DNA of 64,000 nucleotides, taken from the NCBI RefSeq assembly GCF_041296385.1, contig NC_091013.1, positions 8,508,001 through 8,572,000 on the forward strand, in the 5' to 3' direction. The stretch's first letter is position 1; the number at the start of each line of letters is the position of its first letter. The notes below the pieces were generated by a model, which saw only the letters and a list, made by a program, of their open reading frames with translations, had not been told where the DNA came from and searched no databases. Origin of the DNA: Aphelocoma coerulescens. Taxonomy: Eukaryota; Chordata; Aves; Passeriformes; Corvidae. Positions 15,201-26,239 of this stretch are shown here, piece by piece. The translations under genes were made by a program, and so were the position numbers.

Positions 15201-18200
15201 GCTTTCACCTCCCCTCTGCAGCTCAGACACAAACACTGTATTTACAGGAAAGTGTATGCAAACTATACATTACAGCCAGTTTATTCAGTGCAAGTTTTTA
15301 AATCAAGACCTCAAGGAGGACTTGTCGTTGGCAGTAACTTCTCTTTCCCAACTTCTTGTTCATATACAATTATGTCAGTGATTTATTCCTGCAAGTTCCA
15401 CACAATACAGCAGCTCTACATTTTAGGATTCTAAATGCATACATTTTGGTAGATGATTCACAGTCCAGGCAGGCTCCAATGGACATGTTCTGTTTTCTAT
15501 AAGTGATGCCCAGGTAAAAAAATGGGAATCTGAATGTTTAGTCAGAGTTGCCAGATGTCAGGCAGCCCAGTCAGAGCTGCCACCTGGACTCTGTGTACAT
15601 AGAGGAGTCCTGATGTGTTGGGCTTTCTGCTCATGAACTGGCCATCTGTGCAGGGCCTGGGAACATATTTCCATCCAAAACTTTCCGTCTGGAAATACAG
15701 GAGCTCTGTGCTCTACCTTTGTATATAGTTGCAGAGACAGAATCCTTTTCAGATTCTTTCATCCAGACTACCAGTAGAAAGCAAAAAAAATTATGACTTT
15801 TGAAGGTATGCAGGCACAATTTCAGCAAATAAACACTGGAATGCTGTGTTAAACTGGGGGATCTAATCCTCTTTGTTGTCACAACCTGGTCAAATCCAAA
15901 GCCACATGCTAAATATTTACATGAATCATGGTATCTTCAACAAACTACTAAATGTTCATAACCCAAGTCCAGAATAGATTATTACCTCATGTCCACACTT
16001 CTCACTACTGTTAGTTTTCAAAATACACAGTTTCATGCCTCATGCTGTGGCACACTATTGACCCCACTTATGCAGACTCTTTCAGACAGGGCACGAGTGA
16101 AAACTCCATCCCAGACTGTCCCTGCTGCATAGCACAAGTGGGCCAAAATTAATCCTGTAGTTCACATGTTGGCTACACAGTTGTGGGGCTGTCACCAGGA
16201 GACACACACAGTCATCTTCTCAAACTCAAAGGAAGGATCTTTTTCAAAACTTCAAGCCATATGGATTTGCATTTATTAATTTTCTCCTTGCCTGCCAGGA
16301 CTTACAAAATAGAAAGTATTTTTCTATTTAGACTGGCGACAACTCTCCTAGGCAGCAATTACAGAATATTCCTAAAGCAGAAGCAAAAAACTGATAAGCA
16401 GTTTTTAAAAGTTTTTTAATCTACCCTTTGGAGTGGAGAATAAACTAAGTGTGCATTTGGCCCCTCTGTAATGAGACCAAGCTAAATAATACTCAGCCAT
16501 TCCAACAGAAAACAGACCCTGTATCCCTGCCATGTAATACCATCCCCAGTGCATTAGTTCATATGCTACGATGCAATCATATATGTGACTCTGTGTAGCA
16601 GTCTTGAGGCATGGCCATCATGTTCCTCTCACCTCACTGTGTAAGGGCTGTGAGGTGGAAGTGACTCCACCAGAGCCAGTGGCAGTGAACCCCTCCCTGT
16701 AAGGCTGCTAAGATCTTGTATATTCCAGTGCACAACAGGAGAAGGTAGGCTGAGCTTTCCTGCCTGCACTTCTTCCTCTCCATTTCTACCCTGTGAAATA
16801 TTGTCTGCATTCAGCATCTGTGAAATGGTTGGATTTATTTATTGCTTATTCACTAAAACATAACTGCAGCTGTATATTTTAAGAGCAACAGTGACAATCA
16901 CAATATTTTACACCAAAGTTATAACAAAAACAGGGCATTCACCTTTGTGCCATGCCTGAGGATGTTTATTTTACAAGTAATATATGACCATGTGAATAGT
17001 TCTGTTTTCAAAAAGTATGCAAGATTTTATGTAGAATGGGTATGGGATTCTGACTGTGAAGAGGTGACATTTTCCAGTGTAATAGCAGAGATGTCACATT
17101 TTCCAATAAAATAGCCAGTGATAGAAATAAATATACTAAGCTCACAGAACTGGATTTACTTTACTACTACTCTATGGAAGTTACTTCTGGTTCTGTGTTA
17201 AACTTATAACTTCACTACTTATCTTAGAAATGGTAAAATTATATGAGCTTCAGAAATACACATTAGGACAAGATTAAAGAGGCAATGAATTATACCCCAA
17301 GGAGCTGTACATTATTCAGTACAGTTGCAATGTCATTAGAATAAAGCAGTTCAGAGAAACAGAATGTTGGAAAACCTTAAATATCAACTGATCTATTACA
17401 GTGTATTATAAATTAATGTTTTTATAATCTTCAATTGAACTGGACACCTGGGAGAAATGCACAAATGTCACCCCTAAGTCAAAGAAGGGCAAGAGGGAGG
17501 ACCTAGAGAATACAGCCTAAGCTGTCTCACCTCAATCCATGGGAAAGTGATGAAACAGCTAATCCTGGACCCCATTTCTAGGCAGATTAAGAATAAGAAA
17601 ATAATTAGGAGTAGTCAGCACGATTCACCAAGAGGAAGTCATGCTTAAACAGCTTGATAAACCTCTATGATTCTATGACTGGCCTGGGAGATGAGGGGAA
17701 GGCAGCAGGTTTTTCTTCCTGGACTTCATTGTGTCCATTGACAGTGTCTCCCATGAGATCCTCATAGCCAAGCTGTTGATGTCTGGGCTGGGTGAGCAGA
17801 GAATGGGGTGGGTTCAGAACTGTCCAAATGGCCAGACCTGAGGATGGTGACCAGCAGCACAAAGCTGAGAAGCTGAGTTGGAGGCCAGTGACCAGTGGTA
17901 CTCTAGGGGTCAGTTCTGGATCCAGCCCTGTTTAACACCTGCATTAAGGCTCTCAATGATGGAGTGTGGTTTCAGCAAGTTTGCTGATGACACAAAACTG
18001 GGAGGAGTGGCTGGTACATCATAGGGTCATGCTGCCATCCAAACAGATGGTGACAGGCTGGAAAAATGGTCTGACAGGAGCCCCATGAAGTTCAGCAAGG
18101 AGAGGTGCAAAGTCCTGCACTTGAGGAAGAACAGCCCCATGTACCAGGACATGATGAGGGTCTCCCAGCTGGGAAGCAGCTTGGCAGAAAAGGACTTGGG

Positions 18201-21200
18201 TGTCCTGGTGGACAGCAAATTGAACATGATCCAGCTGTGTGTGTACCTTTCCAGCAAGGGTGGTGAATGATGTCCTGGACTGCACCAGACAAAGTACTGT
18301 CAGGAGGTGGAGGGAGGTGATCCTTCCTTTTTATTCATCACTGGTGAGGCCAAACCTCAAGTTTCTGGATTTGGGGTCTTCAGTATGAGAAACGTGGACA
18401 TACTGGATACAGTTGGTATGTCCATGTTAACAAAGGGTCATGGAGAGGACTGAGGGACTGAAGCATATTTCATATGAGATGAAAAGCTGAGAGAGCTGGG
18501 ACTTCACAGCCTAGAGAACAGAAGGCTCAGGGGGAATATTGCTAATGTATATAAACACCTGAAGGGAGGATGCAAAGAAGACAGAGCCAGGTGTTTTTCA
18601 GCAGTGCAGTGGGCACAAACTGAAATATGGGAAGATCCCTCTGAACAACAGAAAATTCTATTTACTGAAAGGCTGATTGAGCAATGGCACAGAAAGTTGT
18701 GTTGTCTTCATTCTTGGAGATATTCAAAAGTCTTCTGGACATGGTCCTGGACAACTAGATCTAGAAGACCCTGCTTGAGCAGGGGATTGGACCAGATGAC
18801 CTTCAGAGATTACTTCCAACTTCAACAATTCTGTGATTCTGTTTATTTATTTTTCAGTAGTGGTGTTCTTTATAGGCACAGGGACAGTAGGAATTCTGAA
18901 AAGACTTCCATGATGTTAATATGTCCCAGCAAACTCCTAGACACTGCACAGAGGAGATTTTGTAATTAGTGCTTTCCAAGTCTCTACTCTGTAATGAAAT
19001 CCACTGATTTAGCTGTTCCTGAGAGTTGCAAGGTTTGTTTAGATTAATCTCATCCCCAGGACCTTGGCCTACAAATGAACTCTCTCAAGTTATTGAAAGG
19101 CCAACTCTTGGGAAGCACTATTTGAGATGACTCAAGAACTTTATAAATAAACACTTCAATCCACTGCAATTGTCCACTTTAACTAGACATTAGAAAATTG
19201 GTATTAAATTATCTTGTTTAGCTAAAAGGAGCACATGTGGCCCCACATTTGTTTTGAGTTAGAAATTCCAAGGAGGGAGTAATTTATGTTAAAAAAGCAA
19301 CAGAAATATATAGACTATTTGTGGACAGAAAAAACTTGAGTCTGCCTTTGAAGCAAAGTCTTAGGCTTAACAGACTTCAGACCAATTAACTGAAGGTATG
19401 AAGTTAATGCACAGAAGCTAAACTGCATTAAACTCCCTCATGGAAGCTCTCACTCAGAAATAAATTTGTTTTATTTCACTGGAGATTAATTCTCCCTTGG
19501 ATGAGTTTATGCATTAACTCCCATCCTTAAGTTAATTCATTTGAACTTTCCTGAGCTTCCCCCTTCCATAAGCCTTCAAATGCCAAGGACTAAGCAGTGT
19601 TTCCCTCAGAATACAGAAGAATGAAGGATAAACAGATCCAGAGAATTCATTACCTGGCCATATACCAGGATGGCAGGCAACAAGAAACTGGACTGAAAAC
19701 TCAGGAATTAAAAGGTGGTTGGTCTTCACAGAGAGGGAATGCACATTTCTAAGTCCTCATTATCTAGAGAAAACAGAAAGCAGCAACAAGTCTGCTTAAA
19801 GAGCAGGATCAGCAGGCAAATGGCTGTGCCAGACAATACAAATTCAGAAATGCTTAGAGTTAACATATCTGCTTCTTCCTTCCATTATTTTTATCTTCTC
19901 CCTTACAGCTTGTAAAGAAATGTGAATACTCAGCAGGTTTCCTGTCCCTTCACTAGGGAGAAGCGAGGGATGCTGGGTCAACTTAAATAAAAGAAGGGCG
20001 AGTTCTTCCTTTATGCATCACCAGTTCAGAGTTATTCCTTGCTATGATTGATTGATTGATTGATTGGTGAATGATTTATTTCAGCAGTGCCATTGAATTC
20101 AGAACCACTGCCACGTAAATAAAGATACCATATGTACATGTTTTAGTGTTTGCAGGACTGTAACCTAAAAGAAAAATGTTCCAGTGCCTGATCTTATTAG
20201 GCTAATACCCTTGAGTCTCCATCAAGTTATCTTCCCCTGTAGGTAATCATGTTAATTTCCACCCCCCCCCCCCCAAATTTATATCAAGGCATTACTGTGA
20301 TTCCCAGCCTAAACACATACTTTGAAATGTAACAATGGTAATGCATAATACATTAGAAAAATATTTGTTAGAGCTTGCACAAAATTAAATTTGTGATGCT
20401 TACTGAAATAGATGTTAGGGAATGTGCATCTTGCCTGTACAGCTAGGAGCTTACATCAGGAAAGCTTACTTCTGCCTGTTACTTTATTTCTGATCTACTG
20501 TGTTTTGGAAGAATTTGGCAAAATTTCAGTGACCAAAGCCATGTGTTTGTGAAATTAATAGGCAGGGTGAAACACAAATAGCCACTGTCCTTATTTTTGC
20601 TTCCAAAGTTTAGGTTTCTCCTGTGTAGAAATTGCTAAATGCAAAATTATGCAGTGTTTTTCAGTACATACTCAAATTCTTACTGTGCTATTGCTCAGAC
20701 CTACCTGTTTCTGCAGATAATCTTGTTCTTGTGCTTCTCTTCTCAAAAATCATGGCCAAAGATTTGCCTTGCATCAAAGGCAAATACTGAAACATGAAAA
20801 ATGAAGGTATTTCAATTTTATACTTGTTACACACTTTAAGGTATGAAATACTTCTTGCACATTTTAATTCACCATTAGAAAAGTTGCAAAGGTGTTTTTT
20901 TACCTGTAGCTTTGTTTTCCTGCCCTTCAATAAATTTATTAGCGGTGGAAAGGTTAAAGGAAAAGAAATAATTCTAGGGCCAAAAGCAACTGCATTTTGG
21001 CACTCAATTTGAGCCAGCATTAAGGAGAGCTCAGATACTAATTTAATCCCATGCAGGGAAGTGTCTTCCATTTCCTACATTTAGTGCTGCATGTACACCA
21101 TGTGTGGATGGATGGGGTTAGCTGAAAACAGGGAGTTAGCTACACAAACCTGTTTAACGTTTCCACTCACAAAGTCCTCTGAAGTATTTAAAGAATATTT

Positions 21201-24200
21201 CTGGACACTTTACAGGAAGGCTCTGATTTGTAGCACATGATTTACAGTATTTAAGAGCTCAGGAGATTTTGTTTAGGACAAGACAGCTGAAAGGCTTTTT
21301 CACACTACTCTTCAGAACAGTATTTATTTCAACATCTCAGGGACCTAAACGACAGTTAAATCATTTTACCTCTCCTTTGTACTTTATCCTTTGTTTCAAA
21401 TCTGATGCCATCCACAGCAAATACTTCAGCTCATCTGCTGTGTAGTTCTGTAGAGTAAGGAGGTCTCGACCTTTCAGATGAACATTCATTTGAGCTGCAG
21501 TTCCATACCTGCGTGGAAAGAACGAAAAATACATAATTTTTGCCATTCAATGCTAAATTGTACTCGTGCTAAAGCCAGTGAGCAAGCACCTGAAGTCTCT
21601 CCCACTCCCCTCACATGAGCCAGCTGGATCATCCTGATAGACTGTGTTAATTAGTTTAAATAACTCCTTCTGTCAGACAGGCACAGCATGCCACTATGCA
21701 CTATATTGATGGCCACTGTAACAATGTTTCAAATTGTACAATAAAACGTACATTAGATGTATTTTCTTTTGTCTTCTGAGATGCATATGGAAACTGCATG
21801 CTGTCTGTCAAATAAAGCCATTCAAAAGCTGGTAAAGTGACTTATGTGTAGACCCCAAAGCTGCCCTTTCAGGGGCAGAAATGGAATCCATTTCCACAGA
21901 AATGAATCTTGGTTCCGTTTCTCCCTCCTTTGTGCTTTGCGGATGAGTAGACGCCACGTTCCAACCCCACTGTCACAAAAGGTGGCATTCCTATAAATGT
22001 GTATGAAATCTCTTCAGTACACTGGGGAAAAGGGTAAAAAAACCCAACAAAACTGCCTTACTGTACCACACACACACAAGAGACATTCTGGGCATGTGGT
22101 GTTTATTCAGTGTATTCTGGTCCCCATCCAGATTTAGGACTTCAGAATCACATGAAATTGGATGTTGATAATCACCCACAGAAGTTACATGATCAAATTT
22201 CCTCTAGCTTAGATAAGGCATCTTAATGAAACTCTTGTCCAAACCCATGTTTCACAGGTTAAAGATTAACAAGGCATTTTGGCAGTTCAGCCCTTTCTCT
22301 GGCTCTGTAGTTCCAGCCCTCCTTAGCACTACACAGCCTACAATGTACTCTTGCTAGGGTTTTGCTTGGTATTTATTTTGGTTTCTTTTTTTATTTAAAG
22401 TTATTTATTTTATTTTTAGACTGATCTAATGAAATGGAGCCCAAAGCAGTGCAAAGAAATGGACTGAGTGCAGCTAATACTTTTCTATTTCCAACTGTAT
22501 TTGTATTCTAGATTTCCCTTCAGCTCACCATTGAGACAAGGCGAGGATGCAACCTGCTAATTGCTAAGTCCTGAAGTCCTCAGCTAGGGAAATATGCCCA
22601 GATATACCCCTGTGAGGCACTGGACATGGTCCCAACATGACAGCCTGAGCCCCACAGGGCAGAGCCTTGGCTTTGGAGGGTGGGCTATTTGGGGCATGAC
22701 CCATTGGCCAGGTGGATGCAGCCAGGGACTTGGGGGCAGTGGCTCCAGGTGCAGCTGCAAGCCAGGGACGAGGGCTGTCCCTCAGGGCTCTTGCTCCACT
22801 TGGGTTTTGGCCCATTCAGAGCTTTGCCTTAAAGGGCAGGAACATCTTTTCCTTGCTGGAAACTGGAATTCCAGACCATTGCACTGTGTGCCACGGATCA
22901 CAGAGAGGAATTCCCGAGGCTCCCAGGGTGCTGTTTCTGCTGTGCCTCCCAAGGGAGCTGTGCAGGTGCAGGTGCCAAGGTCCCGAAGCCCTGTGGGCTC
23001 CCAGAGCAGACAGCACATGTTTGTTTGCTGGACATTTTCAATCACATTCCCAGCTCAAAGCAGAGGGAAGAAGAAAAGGGAAGTGAGTGTATGGGCACTC
23101 ATGGGTCAGTTAGTTTCTACCACAGCATGAAAAACAGCCCACCAAGATAAGCTACTGAAATCTACTCTTGAATTTCAAGACACTTAGCTGATAATCACAA
23201 GATTGGCTCTAATTTTCATTGTATGTATTCTGAAGGAATATGGTTTTATAACTGGGACTTTTTCAATTACTTTCATTTTTCAGAACAGGGATTTGCTTTT
23301 TTAACTTATTTGGGGGAAAAATATAAACTTGTCCTGTTTTAAAACCTATGCAATTGCTTACTGCTCCCTACTCTCCTTTGCCTCCTTGTTTCCAGAGCAG
23401 CTTTGGGGCTGATACTTGTTTTTCTAATTGCAGCCTGCAGTTCCTTCTAGGGATTTACAGATTATTTTATCTCAATTTGCCAAGCAATAACTTCTGTTCA
23501 TTGGTCTTGTTTCACCATCTGGCATGATTGAGAAGTGGACTGAGAAATATTCGCCACTAATTTCTCCACTGGAAGATAGTGAAGTACTTAAATTGGTTAC
23601 CCAGAGGGGATTTGGAGTTACCATCCTTAAGTATTTTCAGGGCGTGGCTAAGCAAAGACATAGCTGCTCTCATATGGTGTTTGACAGGCTACAAGCAGAA
23701 AGTTGGACTAGAGATCTGCTCCTGACCTCATGAAGATCCTGTTTTATTGCTATGACCTCCAAGAAATTGGTTCCCTTCCCTGTTGTCCATATCCTCTGAA
23801 AGAGAGGCAGAAATGGACAAATAAATTCCAGAGAAGGAGCAAGAGACAACATACCAAAGTTAAAATATAACAGGCAGAATTGCAAGGTCAAGCAGTTTTG
23901 GCTTCTTCCTTTCTGGGCAGGGATTGCACAACTTTGGACTATTAGCACAGACTCAGACTTTAGGTTATCCTGCAGTATGAAGCACAGTGTGCTTAGCTGA
24001 TAATGCTCACAGACAGTGGTGACAACTTATGCCAACATTATGCTATAATGTTTAAAATCCACCAAAAATAACAATGCTATGTGTGAAACTTAACAAACTG
24101 GACTACTTCCTTGGATAACCAGCTTTACTACAGTTGTTTTCCAAACTTGCTTTTCCATCACCTCTGTTAACCAGAGAAATTTCCCAACTGGTTGCAGTAA

Positions 24201-25193
24201 GAAATCCAAAATTCATAAAAAATTAACACCCCACATCTAGGACCACCCTAAAACAGTAGCAAATAAATCATAGAACTCAGAAAACATTTGGTTTTCATAT
24301 GATGCAATGTAGGAATGATAAATAAAAATTACTTATTGCATATTAGGGTTCCTGTGAATGTGAAATTCCTGCACATTGTTTTTTAGAACAAATCACTTGT
24401 TATGTAACAAGTGTTAATTCTATCGTTATTGAAGCTGACCTAAAACCATAGGAAAACATGAAATTAAGTTTCAGCTCTAATATTTTAACCTGATTTTGGA
24501 GATGTGCCAAACATGAGAAGCAGCTTAGTGAAACGCTGTCATACAGGTACTTTCCTGAAACTGGGGGGGACAGGCACAGCTATGTGGGTGCAGAAAGAAG
24601 CCAAAGCTGGGTCACAGAGGCAGGTCTGCCTGTTTAATTTTGAATCTCCCATCACATCATGCTTTTCCTGCACACCTCCTGAGTATAGAGACACAAAAAA
24701 AAGAGGTAGAGATTCACCTTGCAGCTTCAAGGAGAGAATTCCCCACCCATACTGGCCACGATATATATCTAAATGCAGAAACATTACCTGTAGTTTATTC
24801 AGATAGTTATTTACTGGTTGCAGTACCTGCAGCACACACTGACCTCAAGAATAAACATTCCTTCCTGACTTTGCAGCTAAATCCCACAGAAAAAAATTAA
24901 TAGTATTCCACAAACATTAAAAGGGATAATCCTCCAGTTTCCTGAAGTCACAGAGCTTGCAACCTTGTGAGACAAAAGAACACTAAAAATGCAGGGAAAA
25001 AACCCCAAGAGCCTTTCTCTAAAACATTCACTCCTTCACAGGATTCTGCTGCTTTTGGCTCCAGGTTTCTGACCAAACGCCACAGAACACCAGATAAAAT
25101 TAAAGGATAAGCTTACCAAAATTGTTGCAGCAGCTTCTTGCTGGTCCCTGCTAGTTTTGCAATATTGACAAAATTCCTCACATTTAACAGCAT
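117..25193 (-). CDS. OTC: Ornithine carbamoyltransferase, mitochondrial (exons 1-6; 3' part outside window)
   Basis: OTC condenses carbamoyl phosphate with ornithine to give citrulline in the mitochondrial matrix. Six exons (25117-25193, 21370-21508, 20705-20786, 12996-13083, 7588-7741, 117-239), all with AG/GT borders, join in frame to encode residues 1-221 of a protein of about 354 residues. Their lengths and phases match human OTC. Visible elements are a basic leader without acidic residues (R6, K13, K19, K20), the carbamoyl-phosphate loop STRTR (90-94), R141 in ARVY, HPLQ (168-171) and DGNN (196-199, ornithine side). The HCLP and SMG motifs are expected in exons 7-10, off the left edge. 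No stop or frameshift is seen. Family knowledge: mammalian OTC is a liver urea-cycle enzyme; birds lack a working urea cycle and chicken OTC activity is renal and low. The gene lies head to head with RPGR. Confidence 0.97.
240..7587 (-). other. OTC: OTC intron 5
   Basis: This 7.3-kb intron has GT and AG ends next to exons 5 and 6. It holds the LTR at 841-1251 and a GC-richer patch around 4190-4320. A 193-codon open frame at 5904-6485 is not supported as a gene. The rest is AT-rich unique-looking sequence. Confidence 0.9.
841..1251 (+). mobile_element. Solo LTR of an endogenous retrovirus (class II-like)
   Basis: A 411-bp GC-rich block begins TGTGG and ends AACA. It is flanked by AAAGGG (835-840) and AAAGAG (1252-1257), a likely 6-bp target duplication with one change, and it contains a polyadenylation signal (GAATAAAG near 1047). 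TG...CA ends with a 6-bp duplication are typical of class II (ERVK-type) avian elements. No gag, pol or env remains adjoin it, so it is a solo LTR. It lies in OTC intron 5, antisense to the gene. The class is inferred, not matched to a library. Confidence 0.6.
7588..7741 (-). CDS. OTC: OTC exon 5 (HPxQ motif)
   Basis: This 154-bp exon equals human exon 5 in length. It starts with the third base of codon 129 and ends at codon 180. It contains ARVY (R141), [12 protein letters not shown] with the carbamoyl-phosphate ligands H168 and Q171, and ILADYLTLQ. The acceptor is ATCTCTAG and the donor GTAAAA. Confidence 0.97.
7742..12995 (-). other. OTC: OTC intron 4
   Basis: This 5.3-kb intron contains a CR1 3' fragment (11305-11745) and a short GC-richer stretch near 12120-12600 with no recognised content. 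Nothing else is seen. Confidence 0.9.
11305..11745 (+). mobile_element. CR1 LINE, truncated 3' part
   Basis: Typical CR1 ORF2-end and 3' UTR wording is visible: GATTAGAGGGATGGAGCACC, CTACAGGGAAAGGCTGA, TTCAGCCTGGAAAACAGAAG, AGGCCCTGGCACAGGTTGCC and AAAGCCAGGCTGGATGGG. It ends in the ATTCTAAGATTCTATT tail characteristic of CR1. It is 5'-truncated and mutated, with plus orientation inside OTC intron 4 (antisense to OTC). Confidence 0.9.
12996..13083 (-). CDS. OTC: OTC exon 4
   Basis: This 88-bp exon equals human exon 4 in length. It encodes [17 protein letters not shown] and then [12 protein letters not shown], nearly identical to human. The acceptor is CACTGTAG and the donor GTTGGT. Too short for an ATG-based open frame; recognised by direct reading of the minus strand. 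Confidence 0.97.
14511..14552 (+). repeat. A-rich low-complexity tract
   Basis: Runs of A broken by G (two A runs of 10 or more with AGAG between). Low complexity only. Confidence 0.85.
17061..17122 (+). repeat. Imperfect tandem duplication
   Basis: GTGACATTTTCCAGTGTAAT is followed at once by GTCACATTTTCCAATAAAAT, each continuing into ATAGC. Two diverged copies of about 30 bp. Confidence 0.6.
17440..18845 (+). mobile_element. CR1 LINE with reverse transcriptase remains
   Basis: This is the longest CR1 copy in the window. Broken frames show CR1 ORF2 wording: the region after the RT catalytic core (FADDTKL-like at about 17977-18001), then [13 protein letters not shown] and [17 protein letters not shown] (18085-18230). 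The 3' UTR follows, ending in CAACAATTCTGTGATTCTG. It has many stops and indels and is non-functional. The left boundary is approximate because that part is diverged. It lies in OTC intron 3, antisense to OTC. Confidence 0.88.
20045..20067 (+). repeat. (GATT)n microsatellite
   Basis: About five and a half perfect GATT units. Confidence 0.9.
20262..20274 (+). repeat. C13 homopolymer
   Basis: Thirteen consecutive C in the intron, on the strand opposite to OTC transcription. The length may be a sequencing or assembly artefact. Confidence 0.85.
20705..20786 (-). CDS. OTC: OTC exon 3 (STRTR carbamoyl-phosphate loop)
   Basis: This 82-bp exon equals human exon 3 in length. It encodes [18 protein letters not shown] and then TRTR, the phosphate-binding loop of the transcarbamoylase family. 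Residue 83 is Ala where human OTC has Gly. The acceptor is TTTCAG and the donor GTAGGT. Confidence 0.97.
20787..21369 (-). other. OTC: OTC intron 2
   Basis: A short intron of 583 bp with no repeat or other feature seen. Confidence 0.9.
21370..21508 (-). CDS. OTC: OTC exon 2
   Basis: This 139-bp exon has the same length as human exon 2. The acceptor is ..CACGCAG before G21508 and the donor GTAAAA follows 21370. It encodes the end of the presequence (Gln32, the last leader residue in human, is kept) and the start of the mature enzyme, including LKGRDLLTL and the YLLW helix, ending ...YKGE72. Confidence 0.97.
21509..25116 (-). other. OTC: OTC intron 1
   Basis: This 3.6-kb intron joins the leader exon to exon 2. 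A GC-rich block at about 22560-23090 stands out from AT-rich surroundings. No gene or transposon is recognised. Confidence 0.85.
25117..25193 (-). CDS. OTC: OTC exon 1 (start codon and mitochondrial leader)
   Basis: The start ATG is the complement of 25191-25193, followed by 25 codons plus two bases, 77 bp as in human exon 1. It ends in TG followed by the donor GTAAGC. The peptide begins MLLNVRNFV, is rich in Leu, Asn and Lys with no acidic residue, and reads as a matrix-targeting presequence. The split codon 26 joins the G at 21508 to give Trp (Arg in human). The exon was found from phase and leader character; a longer open frame on the same strand covers it in another frame and is spurious. 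The 5' UTR is not defined. Confidence 0.88.
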
Positions 25194-25480
25194 CTTCTGT
25201 TTGCATTAAGACTTCTCTCATCCCACGAATAAAGTAACAAGAGAGGAGGGTGTATGAACCAGGGAGCCAGCTGTGCTGCTGTGCAAACGAGGGAAAACCA
25301 AGAACCAAGGTTCTTACTCTGGCTGTCCAACCTTTCCTTTGGTCAAACCCTACAGATACAAAGATTTCTCTAAGGGCCCATTGCACCACTTGCAGTTTGT
25401 GCTTTTCTGTGTGGGCTCATCATGTCATATCATACCTGTGTCAATACCATTTTGCAGCTATTTTGTGTTAAATATTTGTA
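25194..25480 (-). promoter_or_regulatory. OTC: OTC upstream region (5' UTR and proximal promoter, undefined)
   Basis: This stretch directly precedes the OTC start codon, so it must hold at least part of the 5' UTR and probably the promoter. No clear TATA box or CpG island is seen. A nuclear-receptor-like half site (TTTGGTCAAA, about 25338-25347) and a C/EBP-like ATTGCACCA (about 25379-25387) are weak candidates, judged against the known HNF4 and C/EBP control of mammalian OTC. Limits are arbitrary. Confidence 0.35.
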
Positions 25481-26239
25481 CAGGAGCACGTGATGGTAGA
25501 ATAAGGCAAAAGAAGACTTGCAGGATCAGCACGAGGAGGGTGGCTGCCCTAGCAATGTGGCTGTGGGGGCTCTAGCACAGCCCAGGCAGGGACTGTTGGC
25601 TCTGGGCTGAGCCAAAATGAGGGTTCTGGGCCCATGGGTATGGAACTGGGCAGGGCATAAACACTTACTTGTGCCCTTAGGGCCCTGATGAGAATGAAGT
25701 AGTCTACATTTTAAAATGTACATTTTCCTGGGGTTTTATTTGGACCAAGTTTTCAATTATGCTATGGTAGTGTTAAATAGTGTGGGGCCCAGAAAGTGAA
25801 ATATTGCAGCCTGCCTACCTCCTTAGGCTAAACTGCTTGCTGTATAATCTGAAGTAGGTCAATTGCTAAATACTAAAGTGATTCCATTTAAGTTTCTACC
25901 CTCAAATATAATCGTCAGATAAGATGTTATGCCACCTGCACTGTAGGTAGTTTTGAAATATGACCATTACTTTCTCATTTCCTCCTCCCCATAAGGAGAG
26001 ACGCACTAGTGTAAATCAAGGTGATGGCATATCTGTCAGAGAGTTGAAATTACAATGTGAGGAACTTATAATTAAAACATACAAAAGAAAAGTTGTGAAA
26101 CGTCATGCAGGGTGATAGCTCCTGGTGGGATTTGTTCAGGACCCTTCATGCTGAACCAACCCTGAGACGCTTGGGAAATGCAGCAATCTCCAGGGGAATT
26201 GTCAAACAGAAGTAAAATCCAATAGAAATTAATAGTAAG
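25481..26239. other. Intergenic spacer, no gene seen
   Basis: The left part of the OTC-RPGR spacer. The stretch 25480-25720 is GC-richer, the rest AT-rich. No open frame of coding character and no recognised repeat. Confidence 0.7.

Larger units (their letters stand above)
13084..20704 (-). other. OTC: OTC intron 3
   Basis: This 7.6-kb intron holds an A-rich tract (14511-14552), an imperfect tandem duplication (17061-17122), a long CR1 copy (17440-18845), a GATT tract (20045-20067) and a C13 run (20262-20274). The remainder is AT-rich with nothing recognised. Confidence 0.9.

Noticed and set aside
18019..18292. Overlapping minus-strand open frames
   Set aside because: They are antisense to CR1 reverse transcriptase remains on the plus strand.
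25036..25389. 117-codon open frame, minus strand
   Set aside because: OTC exon 1 is within it but in another frame; the frame shown has no conserved sequence.
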